In this document: one piece after another, positions 1 to 8,074 of the stretch
Position numbering within the stretch: the stretch's first letter is position 1
Layout: every line of letters starts with the position of its first letter
Source: Qaidamihabitans albus
GTDB lineage: Bacteria > Actinomycetota > Actinomycetes > Mycobacteriales > Pseudonocardiaceae
Length of the DNA: 64,000 bases
Assembly (NCBI RefSeq): GCF_016464705.1
Contig: NZ_JAEHOB010000003.1
Coordinates: 211,599 to 275,598 of the forward strand
Direction: 5' to 3'
The notes under the pieces: generated by a model
What the model saw: the letters and a program-made list of their open reading frames with translations, nothing else
Told to the model about the DNA's origin: nothing
The model's database searches: none
Program-made: the position numbers and the translations under genes

Positions 1-1
1 C

Positions 2-982
2 GTGGTCGGCTACTGGTTCTGGCAGGCACGGGGGCGGTGGGTACCGCGCCTGTGGGCCGGTATGGCCGCTGCCGCGGGGCTGGCGTACTTCGGGTGGCGC
101 TGGGCGTTCTACGGTCAACTGCTACCGAACACCTTCTACGTGAAGTTCGGCAACCTCGACGCCGGATACGCCTGGCTGGAGGAGACGGTGGCGGTCTTCG
201 CACCGCTGCTGTTGCTGACGGCTGTGCTGGTGTTCCGGCGGGGCACGCGGGCCGCGGGTCTGCTGTTGCTGGCGACGGTGGCGTTCACCTACGGCACCTA
301 TGCGGTGTCGGGGCCGACGATGGACTACGTGCACCGCTTCGCCTTCCACGCCTTCCCGGTGCTCTGCCTCGGCGCGGGGCTGGGCGCGGCCGCGCTGGAC
401 CGCCGCTGGCTCAAGGTGTCGGCGGCCGCGCTGACCGTCGCCTGGACCGGCCTCGCCGGACTTCTGCACACGGGCCTGCCGGTCGTCGCCAACTACGGGC
501 ATGACCTGCACCGCGCGCACGTCCCGATCGGCGAGGGTCTCGCCGCGGCCGAGGTGCCCGCGGAGTCCCGAACGCTGGCGGTCAGCGACGCGGGCGCGAT
601 CCCGTACTTCAGCGGGTGGGAGACGATCGACTACATCGGGCTGAACGACGAGGCCATCGCGCACGGCGCCGACCCGACCGACGTGGTGCGCGAGGCGAAC
701 CCCACGGTGATCGTCGTGACCGCGGCCGGACCGCGGATCCCACCGGTCGTCTACGGCATGCGGGTCGGCGAGGCGACGGCAGGCTACGTCCACGTGGCCC
801 AGGCCCGGATGCGGGAGAACTACTGGCAGCACGTCTTCGCGCTGCCGGAGTGGGCACCCCAGGTGGGAACGGCGGTGACGACGAGCGTCGAGCGGGCGCA
901 GCGGACCTACGACCCCGGCCGGTACGGGCTCACCTTCGACCGCTGGCTGGACCGCCTGCGCGGCCAGCTGCCGGGGACCTAG
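2..982 (+). CDS. GT-C family membrane glycosyltransferase, AftB-like (5' end outside window)
   Basis: This is the C-terminal part of an integral membrane glycosyltransferase; the frame is open to the window edge, so the real start lies upstream and the GTG at the edge is probably internal. The visible 326 residues begin with hydrophobic segments carrying a YGQLLPNTFYVK stretch, which matches the W/YYG-x-LLPNT-Y-K motif of GT-C enzymes such as mycobacterial AftB. Several more membrane helices follow, then a soluble C-terminal domain with DAGAIPYFSG and IDYIGLND, also typical of that group. These enzymes use decaprenyl-phosphate sugars on the outer face of the membrane. Transfer of arabinose to the cell-wall arabinan is inferred from AftB and is not shown here. 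Its stop codon shares a CTAG with the stop of the convergent bpa gene. Confidence 0.6.
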   Translation: MVGYWFWQARGRWVPRLWAGMAAAAGLAYFGWRWAFYGQLLPNTFYVKFGNLDAGYAWLEETVAVFAPLLLLTAVLVFRRGTRAAGLLLLATVAFTYGTYAVSGPTMDYVHRFAFHAFPVLCLGAGLGAAALDRRWLKVSAAALTVAWTGLAGLLHTGLPVVANYGHDLHRAHVPIGEGLAAAEVPAESRTLAVSDAGAIPYFSGWETIDYIGLNDEAIAHGADPTDVVREANPTVIVVTAAGPRIPPVVYGMRVGEATAGYVHVAQARMRENYWQHVFALPEWAPQVGTAVTTSVERAQRTYDPGRYGLTFDRWLDRLRGQLPGT

Positions 983-1557
983 AGGTACTGGCCGGTGTTG
1001 CCGATGCCGGGCGCGGGCTGCTCGCCGCCACCCGTACCCGGTGGCAGGCCGCGCCGCATGTGCTCTAGCTGCACGCGGGCCGCCATCTGCTGGGCGAACA
1101 GCGCCGTCTGGATGCCGTGGAACAGGCCCTCCAGCCACCCGACGAGCTGAGCCTGCGCGATCCGCAGCTCCGCGTCCGACGGTGTGGTGTCCTCCGTGAA
1201 CGGCGCGACCAGCCGCTCCAGCTCGTCCTGCAGCTCCGGCGCGAGCGCCTGCTCCAGCTCCTTGATCGAGGTCTCGTGGATCTCCCGGAGGCGGTTGCGG
1301 CTGGCGTCGTCCAGCGGTGCCGCACGGACCTCTTCGAGCAGCTGCTTGATCATCGTGCCGATCCGCATGACCTTCGCCGGCTCTTCGACCATGTCGCCGA
1401 CGGTCTCGTTCTTCTCCGCCTCCTCGCTCGGCGCGATCCGCGCCGTGCCGACCGGGGAGCCGTCGGGGCCGACGACCACCACGTGGTGTGATTGTTCGCC
1501 CTCACGGTTACCGGCTGTGTTGGAATTGGGGGAATTCGGCTCGGTCATGTGCTCCAT
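979..1557 (-). CDS. bpa: Bacterial proteasome activator Bpa (PafE)
   Basis: This 192-residue protein is an ATP-independent activator of the 20S proteasome. The central helical region contains AKVMRIGTMIKQLLEEVR and QAQLVGWLEGLFHGIQTALF, which closely match Bpa (Rv3780) of M. tuberculosis as I recall it. The C-terminus is GQYL, the motif that docks into the alpha-ring pockets and opens the gate. Bpa assembles as a dodecameric ring that delivers unfolded or disordered substrates such as HspR. The N-terminal 40 residues are acidic and variable, as in the family. An alternative ATG at 1548 (MTEPN) has a GGAG just upstream and may be the true start. The gene is divergent from the PLP enzyme, as Rv3780 and Rv3778c are in mycobacteria. 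Confidence 0.95.
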   Translation of the reverse strand: MEHMTEPNSPNSNTAGNREGEQSHHVVVVGPDGSPVGTARIAPSEEAEKNETVGDMVEEPAKVMRIGTMIKQLLEEVRAAPLDDASRNRLREIHETSIKELEQALAPELQDELERLVAPFTEDTTPSDAELRIAQAQLVGWLEGLFHGIQTALFAQQMAARVQLEHMRRGLPPGTGGGEQPAPGIGNTGQYL

Positions 1558-1713
1558 CCTGGCCTATTTTCGAACTGACTCGCAGCGTCGAGTTGCCCGT
1601 TCTCCGCGTGCACCGCTCGATTCCGACACAGGGTAGCGGGAACGGTCGCTGGGCGTGTTCACCAGGCCAACCCCGAACGCACAGCACAAGTCCACCTCCG
1701 TACGGTGTCTCCC

Positions 1714-2913
1714 ATGGCATTCGACGTCGCTCGGATACGCGGGTTGTTTCCCGCGCTGGGTGATGGCTGGATTCACTTCGACGGCGCCGCCGGAATGCTC
1801 GTACCCGAACAGGTCGCGTCGGCCGTTTCCACGGCGATGCGTGCACCGGTTTCCGGGCCGGGTGGCGCGTTTCCGGCCTCCCAGCGCGCGGAGAGCATCG
1901 TGGCCGCCGCCAGGCGCGCGGTGGCGGACCTGGTCGGCGGTGAGCCGGAGGGCGTCGTACTCGGCCCGAGTGCGTCGGTGCTGCTGAGCAGGCTCGTGGA
2001 CGCCCTCTCCGACCGGTGGACGCTCGGCGACGAGGTCGTGGTGTCCCGGCTCGACGAGCCGGCCAACCTGGCGCCCTGGCAGCGGGCGGCCAAGCGGGTC
2101 GGGGCGAACGTCCGGTGGGGCGAGATCGACATCGAGACCTGCGAGCTGCCGGCGTGGCAGTACGAGAACCTGGTGTCGGCCAGGACCAAGGCGGTGTCCG
2201 TCACGTGCGCGTCCGGTTCGGTCGGCACGCGACCCGATGTGGCCACCATTGTCGAGTTCGCCAACCGGGTCGGCGCGACCGTGGTCGTGGACGCGACGTA
2301 CGCGGCGCCGTTCGTGCCGCTGGACCTGAACGCGCTGGGTGCCGACGTGGTGGTGGTGTCGGCGCAGTCGTGGGGCGGCCCCGCCGTCGGCGCTCTCGTC
2401 TTCCGTGACCCGGAGATGCTGGAACGGCTGTCGTCGGCGTCGCTGGAGCCGAACGCGCGCGGCCCGGCCCGGCTGGAGCTGGGGCCGCATGCCTACCCGC
2501 TGCTCGCCGGGCTGATCGCCTCGGTCGACTACCTGGCCGGCCTGGACGACGCGGCCACCGGCTCGCGCCGGGAGCGGCTGGTCACCTCGCTCGGTTCGGC
2601 GAAGTCCTACCACGCCGGCCTGCTCGCGCAGCTGTCCACGGAGCTGCGCTCACTGCGGCACGTGATGGTCATCGGCGACGCGATGCGGCGAATCCCGGCG
2701 CTCGCGTTCACCATCGCCGACCGCAAGGCACCCGAGGTCGCCGAGTACCTGGCGTCGCAGGGACTGTGCGCGTTCGCCGACGAGGGCGCGAGCGGGGTTT
2801 TCGCCTCGCTCGGGGTGGGCGAGGTCGGCGGCGCGGTGCGCATCGGCCTCGCGCATTACTCGAACGTGTTCGAGATCAACCAGCTCATCCGCGTGCTCGA
2901 AGAGCTCGGCTAG
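1714..2913 (+). CDS. Cysteine desulfurase-like PLP-fold protein (Rv3778c-like), no obvious PLP lysine
   Basis: This 399-residue protein has the class V aminotransferase (NifS/SufS-like) fold. It starts MAFDVARIRGLFPAL, a start resembling Rv3778c, so ATG 1714 is preferred over an in-frame GTG at 1705. The pyridine-binding aspartate region is visible as VVVDATYAAP near residue 195. The strand that should carry the PLP-binding lysine (usually SxHK) reads VVVSAQSWGGPAVG, so residues 218-219 are Q and S. No lysine sits there, which argues against normal PLP Schiff-base chemistry. The mycobacterial relatives may share this, so it could be a subfamily trait. Function is unknown; a cofactor-binding or regulatory role is possible. 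The stop is followed within 12 bases by a long palindrome shared with the convergent oxidoreductase gene. Confidence 0.8.
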   Translation: MAFDVARIRGLFPALGDGWIHFDGAAGMLVPEQVASAVSTAMRAPVSGPGGAFPASQRAESIVAAARRAVADLVGGEPEGVVLGPSASVLLSRLVDALSDRWTLGDEVVVSRLDEPANLAPWQRAAKRVGANVRWGEIDIETCELPAWQYENLVSARTKAVSVTCASGSVGTRPDVATIVEFANRVGATVVVDATYAAPFVPLDLNALGADVVVVSAQSWGGPAVGALVFRDPEMLERLSSASLEPNARGPARLELGPHAYPLLAGLIASVDYLAGLDDAATGSRRERLVTSLGSAKSYHAGLLAQLSTELRSLRHVMVIGDAMRRIPALAFTIADRKAPEVAEYLASQGLCAFADEGASGVFASLGVGEVGGAVRIGLAHYSNVFEINQLIRVLEELG

Positions 2914-2924
2914 GCGACCCGGCC

Positions 2925-2970
2925 CTCGTGAGTGCGCACACGAGTTCTAACTCGTGTCGGCACTCACGAG
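2925..2970. repeat. Dispersed palindrome copy 1 (46 nt), bidirectional terminator-like
   Basis: Nested perfect inverted repeat: 11-nt outer arms CTCGTGAGTGC / GCACTCACGAG and 9-nt inner arms ACACGAGTT / AACTCGTGT around a 2-nt centre. It fills the gap between two convergent genes and abuts the stop codon of the minus-strand gene. The same design recurs at 31825, 33390 and 53654. Confidence 0.85.
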
Positions 2971-3945
2971 TCAGCGGGCGGCCAGCAGGAGCTTGCCGAA
3001 CACGCCGCCTTCCTCCAGCCTGCGGTGGGCATCGGCGGCCTTGGCGAGCGAGACGACCTGGTCGATGACCGGCCGTACCGATCCGCGCTCGACGAGCGGC
3101 CACAACTCCTCGCGCACGGCGGCCACGATCCGGCCCTTCTCCTCGACCGGTCGGCCCCGCAGCCCGGTCGCCGCGACGCTGGCGCGCTTGCCGAGCAGCT
3201 TGCCCAGGTTGAGCTCACCCTTCACGCCGCCCTGCATCCCGATCACCACCAGCCTGCCGCCGGTGGCGAGCGCGTCGACGTTCTTGCCCAGGTACTTGGC
3301 GCCCATGTTGTCCAGGATGACGTCGGCGCCGCCGGTCTCCCGCCGCAGCTCCTCGACGAAGTCCTGCTCGCGGTAGTTGATCACGATGTCGGCGCCGAGC
3401 TGGCGGCACCTTTCGAGCCGCTCCGCCGAGCCCGCGGTGACCGCCACCGTCGCGCCGAGTGCCTTGGCCACCTGGATGGCGTGCGTGCCGATGCCTCCGG
3501 CGCCGCCGTGCACGAGCAGCAGGTCGCCCTCGGCCAGCCCGGCGTGCATGACGACGTTCGACCACACCGTGCACGCGACCTCGGGCAACCCGGCCGCGGC
3601 GATCAGCTCGACCTCTCCCGGCACCGGCAGCAGCTGCACCGCGGGCACGACGACCTTCTCCGCGTAGCCGCCGCCGGCCAGCAGCGCGCACACCTCGTCG
3701 CCTTCCCGCCAGCCCTCGACGTCCGGGCCCAGCCCGGCGACGGTGCCGGAGCACTCCAGGCCGAGAATCTCGCTGGCGCCCGCGGGCGGCGGGTACTTGC
3801 CCTGCCGTTGCAGCAGGTCCGCACGGTTCACCGCGCTCGCGGTGACGTCGATGAGCACCTCACCGGTGCCGGGTACGGGGTCGGGCACTTCGGTCCATTC
3901 GAGGTTCTCCGGGCCGCCCGGCTCGCGGATCATGATCGCGCGCAT
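2971..3945 (-). CDS. NAD(P)H-quinone oxidoreductase, zinc-independent MDR family
   Basis: This 324-residue protein belongs to the quinone oxidoreductase branch of the medium-chain dehydrogenase/reductase family. It starts MRAIMIREPGGPENLEW and has an N-terminal GroES-like domain with NRADLLQRQGKYP, a quinone reductase signature. The Rossmann domain contains VHGGAGGIGTHAIQVAK, which binds NADPH, followed by NYREQDF. No catalytic zinc cysteine or histidine set is seen, as expected for this branch. It should reduce quinones or related enones in the cytoplasm. It resembles Rv3777, which lies beside Rv3778c in mycobacteria, and the order is kept here. The open frame extends upstream, but only ATG 3945 gives a family-like N-terminus. 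Confidence 0.85.
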   Translation of the reverse strand: MRAIMIREPGGPENLEWTEVPDPVPGTGEVLIDVTASAVNRADLLQRQGKYPPPAGASEILGLECSGTVAGLGPDVEGWREGDEVCALLAGGGYAEKVVVPAVQLLPVPGEVELIAAAGLPEVACTVWSNVVMHAGLAEGDLLLVHGGAGGIGTHAIQVAKALGATVAVTAGSAERLERCRQLGADIVINYREQDFVEELRRETGGADVILDNMGAKYLGKNVDALATGGRLVVIGMQGGVKGELNLGKLLGKRASVAATGLRGRPVEEKGRIVAAVREELWPLVERGSVRPVIDQVVSLAKAADAHRRLEEGGVFGKLLLAAR

Positions 3946-4066
3946 GAGGCGACTGTATGCCACCGCGCAAGAGCTGCCCCGGGCGATACCTACGAACGGA
4001 CCTTGACCAAGCGGGGCGAAACGAACAAAGGTGACCGTCTCTCTCTCACGAAGGGGAAACGTGCCT

Positions 4067-5599
4067 ATGTCATCCCTCAGACGGAAGCTTGTACCCGGCG
4101 TCGCGATCGCGGCGTGTGCGGGACTGGCGCTGACCACGGCTCCGGCCGTTGCCGCACAGCCCGACCCCGGCGACAAGCTCGCCCGGAAGCTGGTGAAGAA
4201 GGTCGACGTCGGTAACACCAACCGGCATCTCATCGCGATGCAGCGGATCGCCGACTCCAGCGGCGGCGATCGCGCGGCGAGCAGCGAAGGTTACAACCGC
4301 TCGGCCGAGTACGTCGCGAACAAGCTCGAGGCCGCTGGCTACGACATCACGCGCCAGGAGTTCCCGTTCGTCTACACCGAGACGCTGGCCGAGCGTCTCG
4401 AAGTGGGCGGCGAAGACGTTCCGATCATCATCATGAGCTACAGCCCGTCCACCCCGGAGGGCGGCATCACCGCGCCACTGGCCGTGATCGAGCCGGACGA
4501 GACCCCCGGTTGCGAGGTCGCCGACTTCGGCGACGTGACCGGAGAGATCGCGCTCATCCAGCGTGGCGCCTGCACGTTCGCGCAGAAACAGCAGTCGGCC
4601 GCCGAGGCCGGTGCCGTCGGCGCGATCGTCTACAACAATGTCGACGGCCCGGTCAACGGCACTCTCGGTGACCCGGACGCCGGTGTGATCCCGACCGGCG
4701 GCATCTCGAAGGCGGCCGGCGAGCAGCTGGTCGCGGAAGACGGCACGACGACGACCCTGGAGTTGCGGGCTCTGGAGGAGGAGCGCACCACTTACAACGT
4801 CATCGCGGAGACCAAGACGGGCCGCGACGACAACGTCGTGATGGCCGGGGCGCACCTCGACAGCGTCACCGAGGGAGCGGGAATCAACGACAACGGCACC
4901 GGCTCGGCCGCGCTGCTGGAGACCGCGCTGCAGCTCGGCGGCAGCCCGAAGGTCAACAACACCGTGCGGTTCGCCTGGTGGGGTGCGGAGGAGTTCGGCC
5001 TGGTCGGCTCGACGCACTACGTCAACTCGCTGTCGTTCGAGCAGCAGCTCGACATCGCGCTGTACCTGAACTTCGACATGATCGGCTCGCCGAACGCCGG
5101 GTACTTCGTCTACGACGGTGACGACTCCGACGGCGTCGGCGCGGGTGAGGGCCCGTACGGCTCGGCGCAGATCGAACAGCGGTTCGTCGACTACCTCGAG
5201 AACCGTGCGGGCGTGCCGACGGAGGGCACGGACTTCACCGGCCGTTCGGACTACGGCGAGTTCATCGAGGTCGGTATCCCCGCCGGTGGCCTGTTCACCG
5301 GCGCTGAGGTGGTCAAGACGGAGGAGCAGGCCGCCAAGTGGGGCGGTGAGGCGGGTATCTCCTACGACCCGTGTTACCACCAGGCCTGCGACAACCTCGG
5401 CAACGTCGATCGCGTGGCGCTGGACCGCAACAGTGATGCGATGGCGTGGGTGACCGCGCAGTACGCCATGAGCACCGAGGACGTCAACGGTGTGGCGCCG
5501 CAGGCGAGGAAGGACAGGGCGAAGCTGGCGCAGCAGCGCTCCGCGCAGCGGACGCTGATGGCCTCGGTGGACGAGCACCACCACGGCGACGCCGCCTGA
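4067..5599 (+). CDS. Secreted M28 family aminopeptidase with PA domain
   Basis: This 510-residue exported zinc aminopeptidase resembles Streptomyces griseus aminopeptidase and mycobacterial LpqL. A signal peptide (SLRRKLVPGVAIAACAGLAL, cleavage after AVAA) is followed by a propeptide-like stretch. A protease-associated domain follows, with paired cysteines in GCEVADF and RGACTFAQK. The M28 domain has AGAHLDSV, INDNGTGSAAL, WWGAEEFGLVGS and NFDMIGSPN, which supply the two zinc ligands and the catalytic glutamate. A C-terminal cysteine pair (DPCYHQACD) probably forms a disulfide. An AAGGGG ribosome site at 4051 serves ATG 4067 or, with closer spacing, GTG 4061. It should trim N-terminal residues from extracellular peptides. 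The protein lacks a lipobox, unlike LpqL. Two strong hairpins follow the stop. Confidence 0.9.
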   Translation: MSSLRRKLVPGVAIAACAGLALTTAPAVAAQPDPGDKLARKLVKKVDVGNTNRHLIAMQRIADSSGGDRAASSEGYNRSAEYVANKLEAAGYDITRQEFPFVYTETLAERLEVGGEDVPIIIMSYSPSTPEGGITAPLAVIEPDETPGCEVADFGDVTGEIALIQRGACTFAQKQQSAAEAGAVGAIVYNNVDGPVNGTLGDPDAGVIPTGGISKAAGEQLVAEDGTTTTLELRALEEERTTYNVIAETKTGRDDNVVMAGAHLDSVTEGAGINDNGTGSAALLETALQLGGSPKVNNTVRFAWWGAEEFGLVGSTHYVNSLSFEQQLDIALYLNFDMIGSPNAGYFVYDGDDSDGVGAGEGPYGSAQIEQRFVDYLENRAGVPTEGTDFTGRSDYGEFIEVGIPAGGLFTGAEVVKTEEQAAKWGGEAGISYDPCYHQACDNLGNVDRVALDRNSDAMAWVTAQYAMSTEDVNGVAPQARKDRAKLAQQRSAQRTLMASVDEHHHGDAA

Positions 5600-5605
5600 C
5601 GAAAC

Positions 5606-5661
5606 TGCCATGAACGACCCGTTACTGGCACTTTTTTGCCAGTAACGGGTCGTTCATGGCA
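5606..5661. terminator. Perfect 25-bp hairpin with T-rich loop
   Basis: Two 25-nt arms (5606-5630 and 5637-5661) are exact reverse complements around a 6-nt CTTTTT loop. The arm contains ATGAACGACCCGTTACTGG. It begins 7 bases after the M28 peptidase stop. It could act as a terminator or be a dispersed palindromic repeat; no other copy is present in this window. Confidence 0.75.
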
Positions 5662-5677
5662 AAGGGTGTTGAAAAAG

Positions 5678-5714
5678 CCCGGGTGCGGGCTGCCGGAACA
5701 GCACCGCACCCGGG
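5678..5714. terminator. Second hairpin after the M28 peptidase
   Basis: Perfect 11-bp inverted repeat CCCGGGTGCGG / CCGCACCCGGG with a 15-nt loop, 16 bases downstream of the 25-bp hairpin. A GAAAAA run precedes it on the plus strand, so reverse transcripts would end in a U-rich tract. It could therefore stop antisense transcription. Confidence 0.5.
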
Positions 5715-6146
5715 TCTACCGAGGTTGTCCAGTTATCGGCGGTCGGCCGCGTATCGGGCCGGCGAGGAGCGCTGCGGCACGGTCATCGAGGCCGCGCCGA
5801 GACAGGCTCGAGACGCCGTCATGCGCGAGAAAACGCTTGAACACCCGCGCTGCTCACAGTCGCGGCCGGGTTGGAACCATGCCACCCCAGCCGTGGGTAC
5901 ACAGCGGGCGGTCAACCGCAAGCAAACCATTCGTCACGGCATCACCTGACCCTTCCCGGCGAATGACCGAACCGGTACTCCGGGGCGGAGTTCCGAAGCT
6001 CAGCCGAACTCCTCCGTCACCTTCAGGATGCGCCTTTCGAGGCCGAGTCACAACCATCTCGTAACCCACCATCCGGTGAAGTCGGGCCTCCGCCACATAC
6101 AGCACCACGTGAGCCCGCCCGGGCGAAGCGGCCTACTCTGCGGGGC
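5715..6146. other. Intergenic region without a supported gene
   Basis: Short open frames on both strands here lack family features and ribosome sites. It is the upstream region of the marR-type gene and presumably holds its promoter, but I see no clear -35/-10 pair. Confidence 0.4.
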
Positions 6147-6623
6147 ATGAGCGAGAACCCCGGCGAAGTGCGCTGGTTGTCCGATACGGAGATGCTCGCC
6201 TGGCGCTCCTACATCGTCTCGACGCTCCGGCTGCGACAACGACTGCACCGCGAGCTCGTCGAGAGCCGCGACGTCTCGCTGATCGACTACGAGGTGCTGG
6301 TGTGCCTGTCGTCGGCGGAGGACAACCGGCTGCGCATGACCGAGCTCGCCAGCATGCTCGGCTCGACGAAGAGCCGGTTGTCGCACCAGGTCGGCCGCAT
6401 GGAGCTCGCCGGATACGTCCGGCGCGGCAGGGACCCGGAGGACAAGCGAGGCGTCACCACCGAACTGACCGAGAAGGGCGCCGCGCTGCTCACCACGTCC
6501 GCGCCGACCCACGTCCGAGGCGTCCGCGAACATCTGATCGACCTGCTCACGTCCGAGGAGCAGGTGATGATGGGCACGGCGTTCTCCCGGGTGCTCGCAC
6601 ACCTGGCGGACCTCGACGACTGA
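6147..6623 (+). CDS. MarR family transcriptional regulator
   Basis: This 158-residue protein has the MarR winged-helix fold. An N-terminal dimerisation helix precedes DYEVLVCLSS. The recognition helix region reads RMTELASMLGSTKSRLSHQV, and the wing carries the typical DPEDKRGV motif, where Asp and Arg contact the minor groove. The C-terminal helix completes the dimer interface. MarR proteins usually repress a neighbouring operon and are released by small aromatic ligands or oxidants. No obvious target lies next to it: upstream is a non-coding stretch and downstream is tRNA-Ser. Ligand and target are therefore unknown. Confidence 0.9.
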   Translation: MSENPGEVRWLSDTEMLAWRSYIVSTLRLRQRLHRELVESRDVSLIDYEVLVCLSSAEDNRLRMTELASMLGSTKSRLSHQVGRMELAGYVRRGRDPEDKRGVTTELTEKGAALLTTSAPTHVRGVREHLIDLLTSEEQVMMGTAFSRVLAHLADLDD

Positions 6624-6643
6624 GGCGTTACCCTGATCGGCAG

Positions 6644-6728
6644 GGAAGCGTGGCAGAGCGGCCGAATGCACTCGCCTTGAAAGCGAGCGTCCCGCGAGGG
6701 ACCGGGGGTTCAAATCCCTCCGCTTCCG
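6644..6728 (+). tRNA. tRNA-Ser(UGA), integration site of the AICE
   Basis: Cloverleaf with acceptor stem GGAAGCG / CGCTTCC, discriminator G, anticodon loop CTTGAAA (anticodon TGA), a long variable arm GTCCCGCGAGGGAC typical of serine tRNAs, and T arm GGGGGTTCAAATCCC. CCA is not encoded. The 3' part from 6676 is repeated exactly at 20433-20487. The integrated element therefore restores a complete tRNA at its left end. Confidence 0.97.
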
Positions 6729-6730
6729 CG
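6676..6730. repeat. attL: 55-nt core direct repeat
   Basis: Starts at CTTGAAAGCGAGCG in the anticodon arm and runs two bases past the tRNA. It is identical to 20433-20487; the base before the repeat (C versus G) and the base after it (T versus C) differ. This defines the maximal crossover segment used by the integrase. Confidence 0.95.
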
Positions 6731-6738
6731 TCTGTGAC

Positions 6739-6790
6739 CAGGGCGAACCGTCGAGCGTGGTACTCGAACCACATAGCGACGGTTTGCCCT
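6739..6790. terminator. Hairpin between tRNA-Ser and integrase stop
   Basis: Inverted repeat AGGGCGAACCGTCG / CGACGGTTTGCCCT with one mismatch and a 24-nt loop. It lies after the tRNA and downstream of the convergent integrase gene, so it may end both transcripts. A shortened version of the same hairpin follows attR at about 20497. Confidence 0.6.
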
Positions 6791-6811
6791 GGTCTCATTC
6801 TTGGTCTCATT
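6790..6811. promoter_or_regulatory. Candidate integrase arm-type sites, left end
   Basis: Two direct GGTCTCAT boxes (6791-6798 and 6803-6810) four bases apart, just inside attL and touching the integrase stop. Almost the same 22-nt block recurs at 20329-20350 inside the right end. Tandem boxes at both ends of an element are typical of integrase N-domain or Xis binding; this role is inferred. Confidence 0.5.
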
Positions 6812-8066
6812 AGCTCGCGATCGGCGGCTCCTCTGGCCGGTCCTTGCCCTCCGCTTGCTCCCACAGATGGCTCCCGACCTGATCGGCGATGGAGCGCCTG
6901 ACTTCATCCGTCACGTGCTGGTAGCGGGCAGCCATGCTGGCGTTGGACCAACCCATGACATCCATCGTCGCGCGCTGGTTGATGCCCAGCTCCAGAAGAA
7001 CGGTCGCCGCTGTGTGCCGAGCGTCGTGCAGCCGTGCATCCCGCACACCGGCAGCTTCCAGGAGTCGCTTCCAGTGGAACTGATCGGTGCGTGCGTTGAG
7101 CTTCCTGCCGAGCGGGTCAGCGAAGATCCAGCCTTCGTCCTGCCAGAGCTCTTGCGCGGTGGCTCGCTCGATTTCCTGCTCTTCGCGGTGCCGCTGCAGC
7201 TCGGCTGCCAGCGGAGTCGGTAGTCCGATTGTCCGTTTGCTCGCCTTCGACTTCGTGTCCTTGGTGTCCTTCCTGGTGTTGATGCGAGCGGGGCAGTGCC
7301 CGGCGTGCTTCCTCCCGCACTCCGTCTTGCAGCCGTGCTTGTACTTCGGTCGCAGTCGAGACCTCCGCACTCGCAGAGTTTGTTCCTCGAAATCGAGGTC
7401 ACCCCATTGCAACCCAAGTGCTTCTCCTTGGCGGAGTCCAAGTGCGATCGCGACGATCCAACGGGTCGAGTTCCGATCCTTGCGTGCCGCTGTGAACAGC
7501 GAGCGGACTTCATCCTTGGTGAGTGGCTCCACTTCTTCCTCGTCCGGCGTGGGAGTCTTGGCGATCGTTGCTACGTTCTTGGTCACGAAGTCTCGGTTCT
7601 TCGCCTCGTTGAGTGCAGCTCTCACCGTTCGATGAACCCCGTGAACAGTGCCCTTCTTCGCTCCTTCGGCGAGCATCCTTCGGTAGAGGCTTTCCAGGTG
7701 GTTGGGAGCAAGCTTATTCAGTTTGTGCGCGCCGACCCCGCGCTTGAGGTGCTTCACTGCGTAGAAGTAGGCGTCCCATCCGTTCTCAGTCGTCGTCATG
7801 ACGGCGATGTTGTGCAGCCAGTGGTCGAGCCACTGTTCTACGGTCCACTTCGTGCCCGCTTCCTGAACAGTTCCGGCGTCTCGCATCTTCTCCAGATCGC
7901 GGACCTTGCGCACAACGTCCGGTCGTTCCTTGGCGCTGACGTGGCGACGATCGGGCTTGCCGTTGTCCTTGACTCCGACAGTTACGCGACCGTGGTAGCG
8001 CCCGTCAGTGCCGAGATAGATTGACGACTCTCCGTTGGAGTTTCGTCCTTGCTTGGTGCGCGGCAT
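6810..8066 (-). CDS. int: Tyrosine recombinase (AICE integrase)
   Basis: This 418-residue site-specific recombinase carries out integration at tRNA-Ser and, with Xis, excision. It has an N-terminal arm-binding region, a SAM-like core-binding domain (about residues 74-175), and a catalytic domain. Catalytic residues are visible: R212 in GLRQGE, H347 and R350 in LHDARHT, and Y392 in MAARYQH. Between the first catalytic strands there is an insert with C246, C250, H254, H257 and C258, suggesting a small metal site, a feature I recall from other AICE integrases. ATG 8066 has a GGAG six bases upstream; the open frame further upstream lacks support. The gene reads toward attL, and its last codons are mirrored in a relic outside attR. 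Confidence 0.95.
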   Translation of the reverse strand: MPRTKQGRNSNGESSIYLGTDGRYHGRVTVGVKDNGKPDRRHVSAKERPDVVRKVRDLEKMRDAGTVQEAGTKWTVEQWLDHWLHNIAVMTTTENGWDAYFYAVKHLKRGVGAHKLNKLAPNHLESLYRRMLAEGAKKGTVHGVHRTVRAALNEAKNRDFVTKNVATIAKTPTPDEEEVEPLTKDEVRSLFTAARKDRNSTRWIVAIALGLRQGEALGLQWGDLDFEEQTLRVRRSRLRPKYKHGCKTECGRKHAGHCPARINTRKDTKDTKSKASKRTIGLPTPLAAELQRHREEQEIERATAQELWQDEGWIFADPLGRKLNARTDQFHWKRLLEAAGVRDARLHDARHTAATVLLELGINQRATMDVMGWSNASMAARYQHVTDEVRRSIADQVGSHLWEQAEGKDRPEEPPIAS

Positions 8067-8074
8067 TTCGTCTC

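Noticed and set aside
5656-5949. 97-residue plus-strand frame after the M28 peptidase
   Set aside because: It begins inside the 25-bp hairpin, has no ribosome site and no recognisable features.
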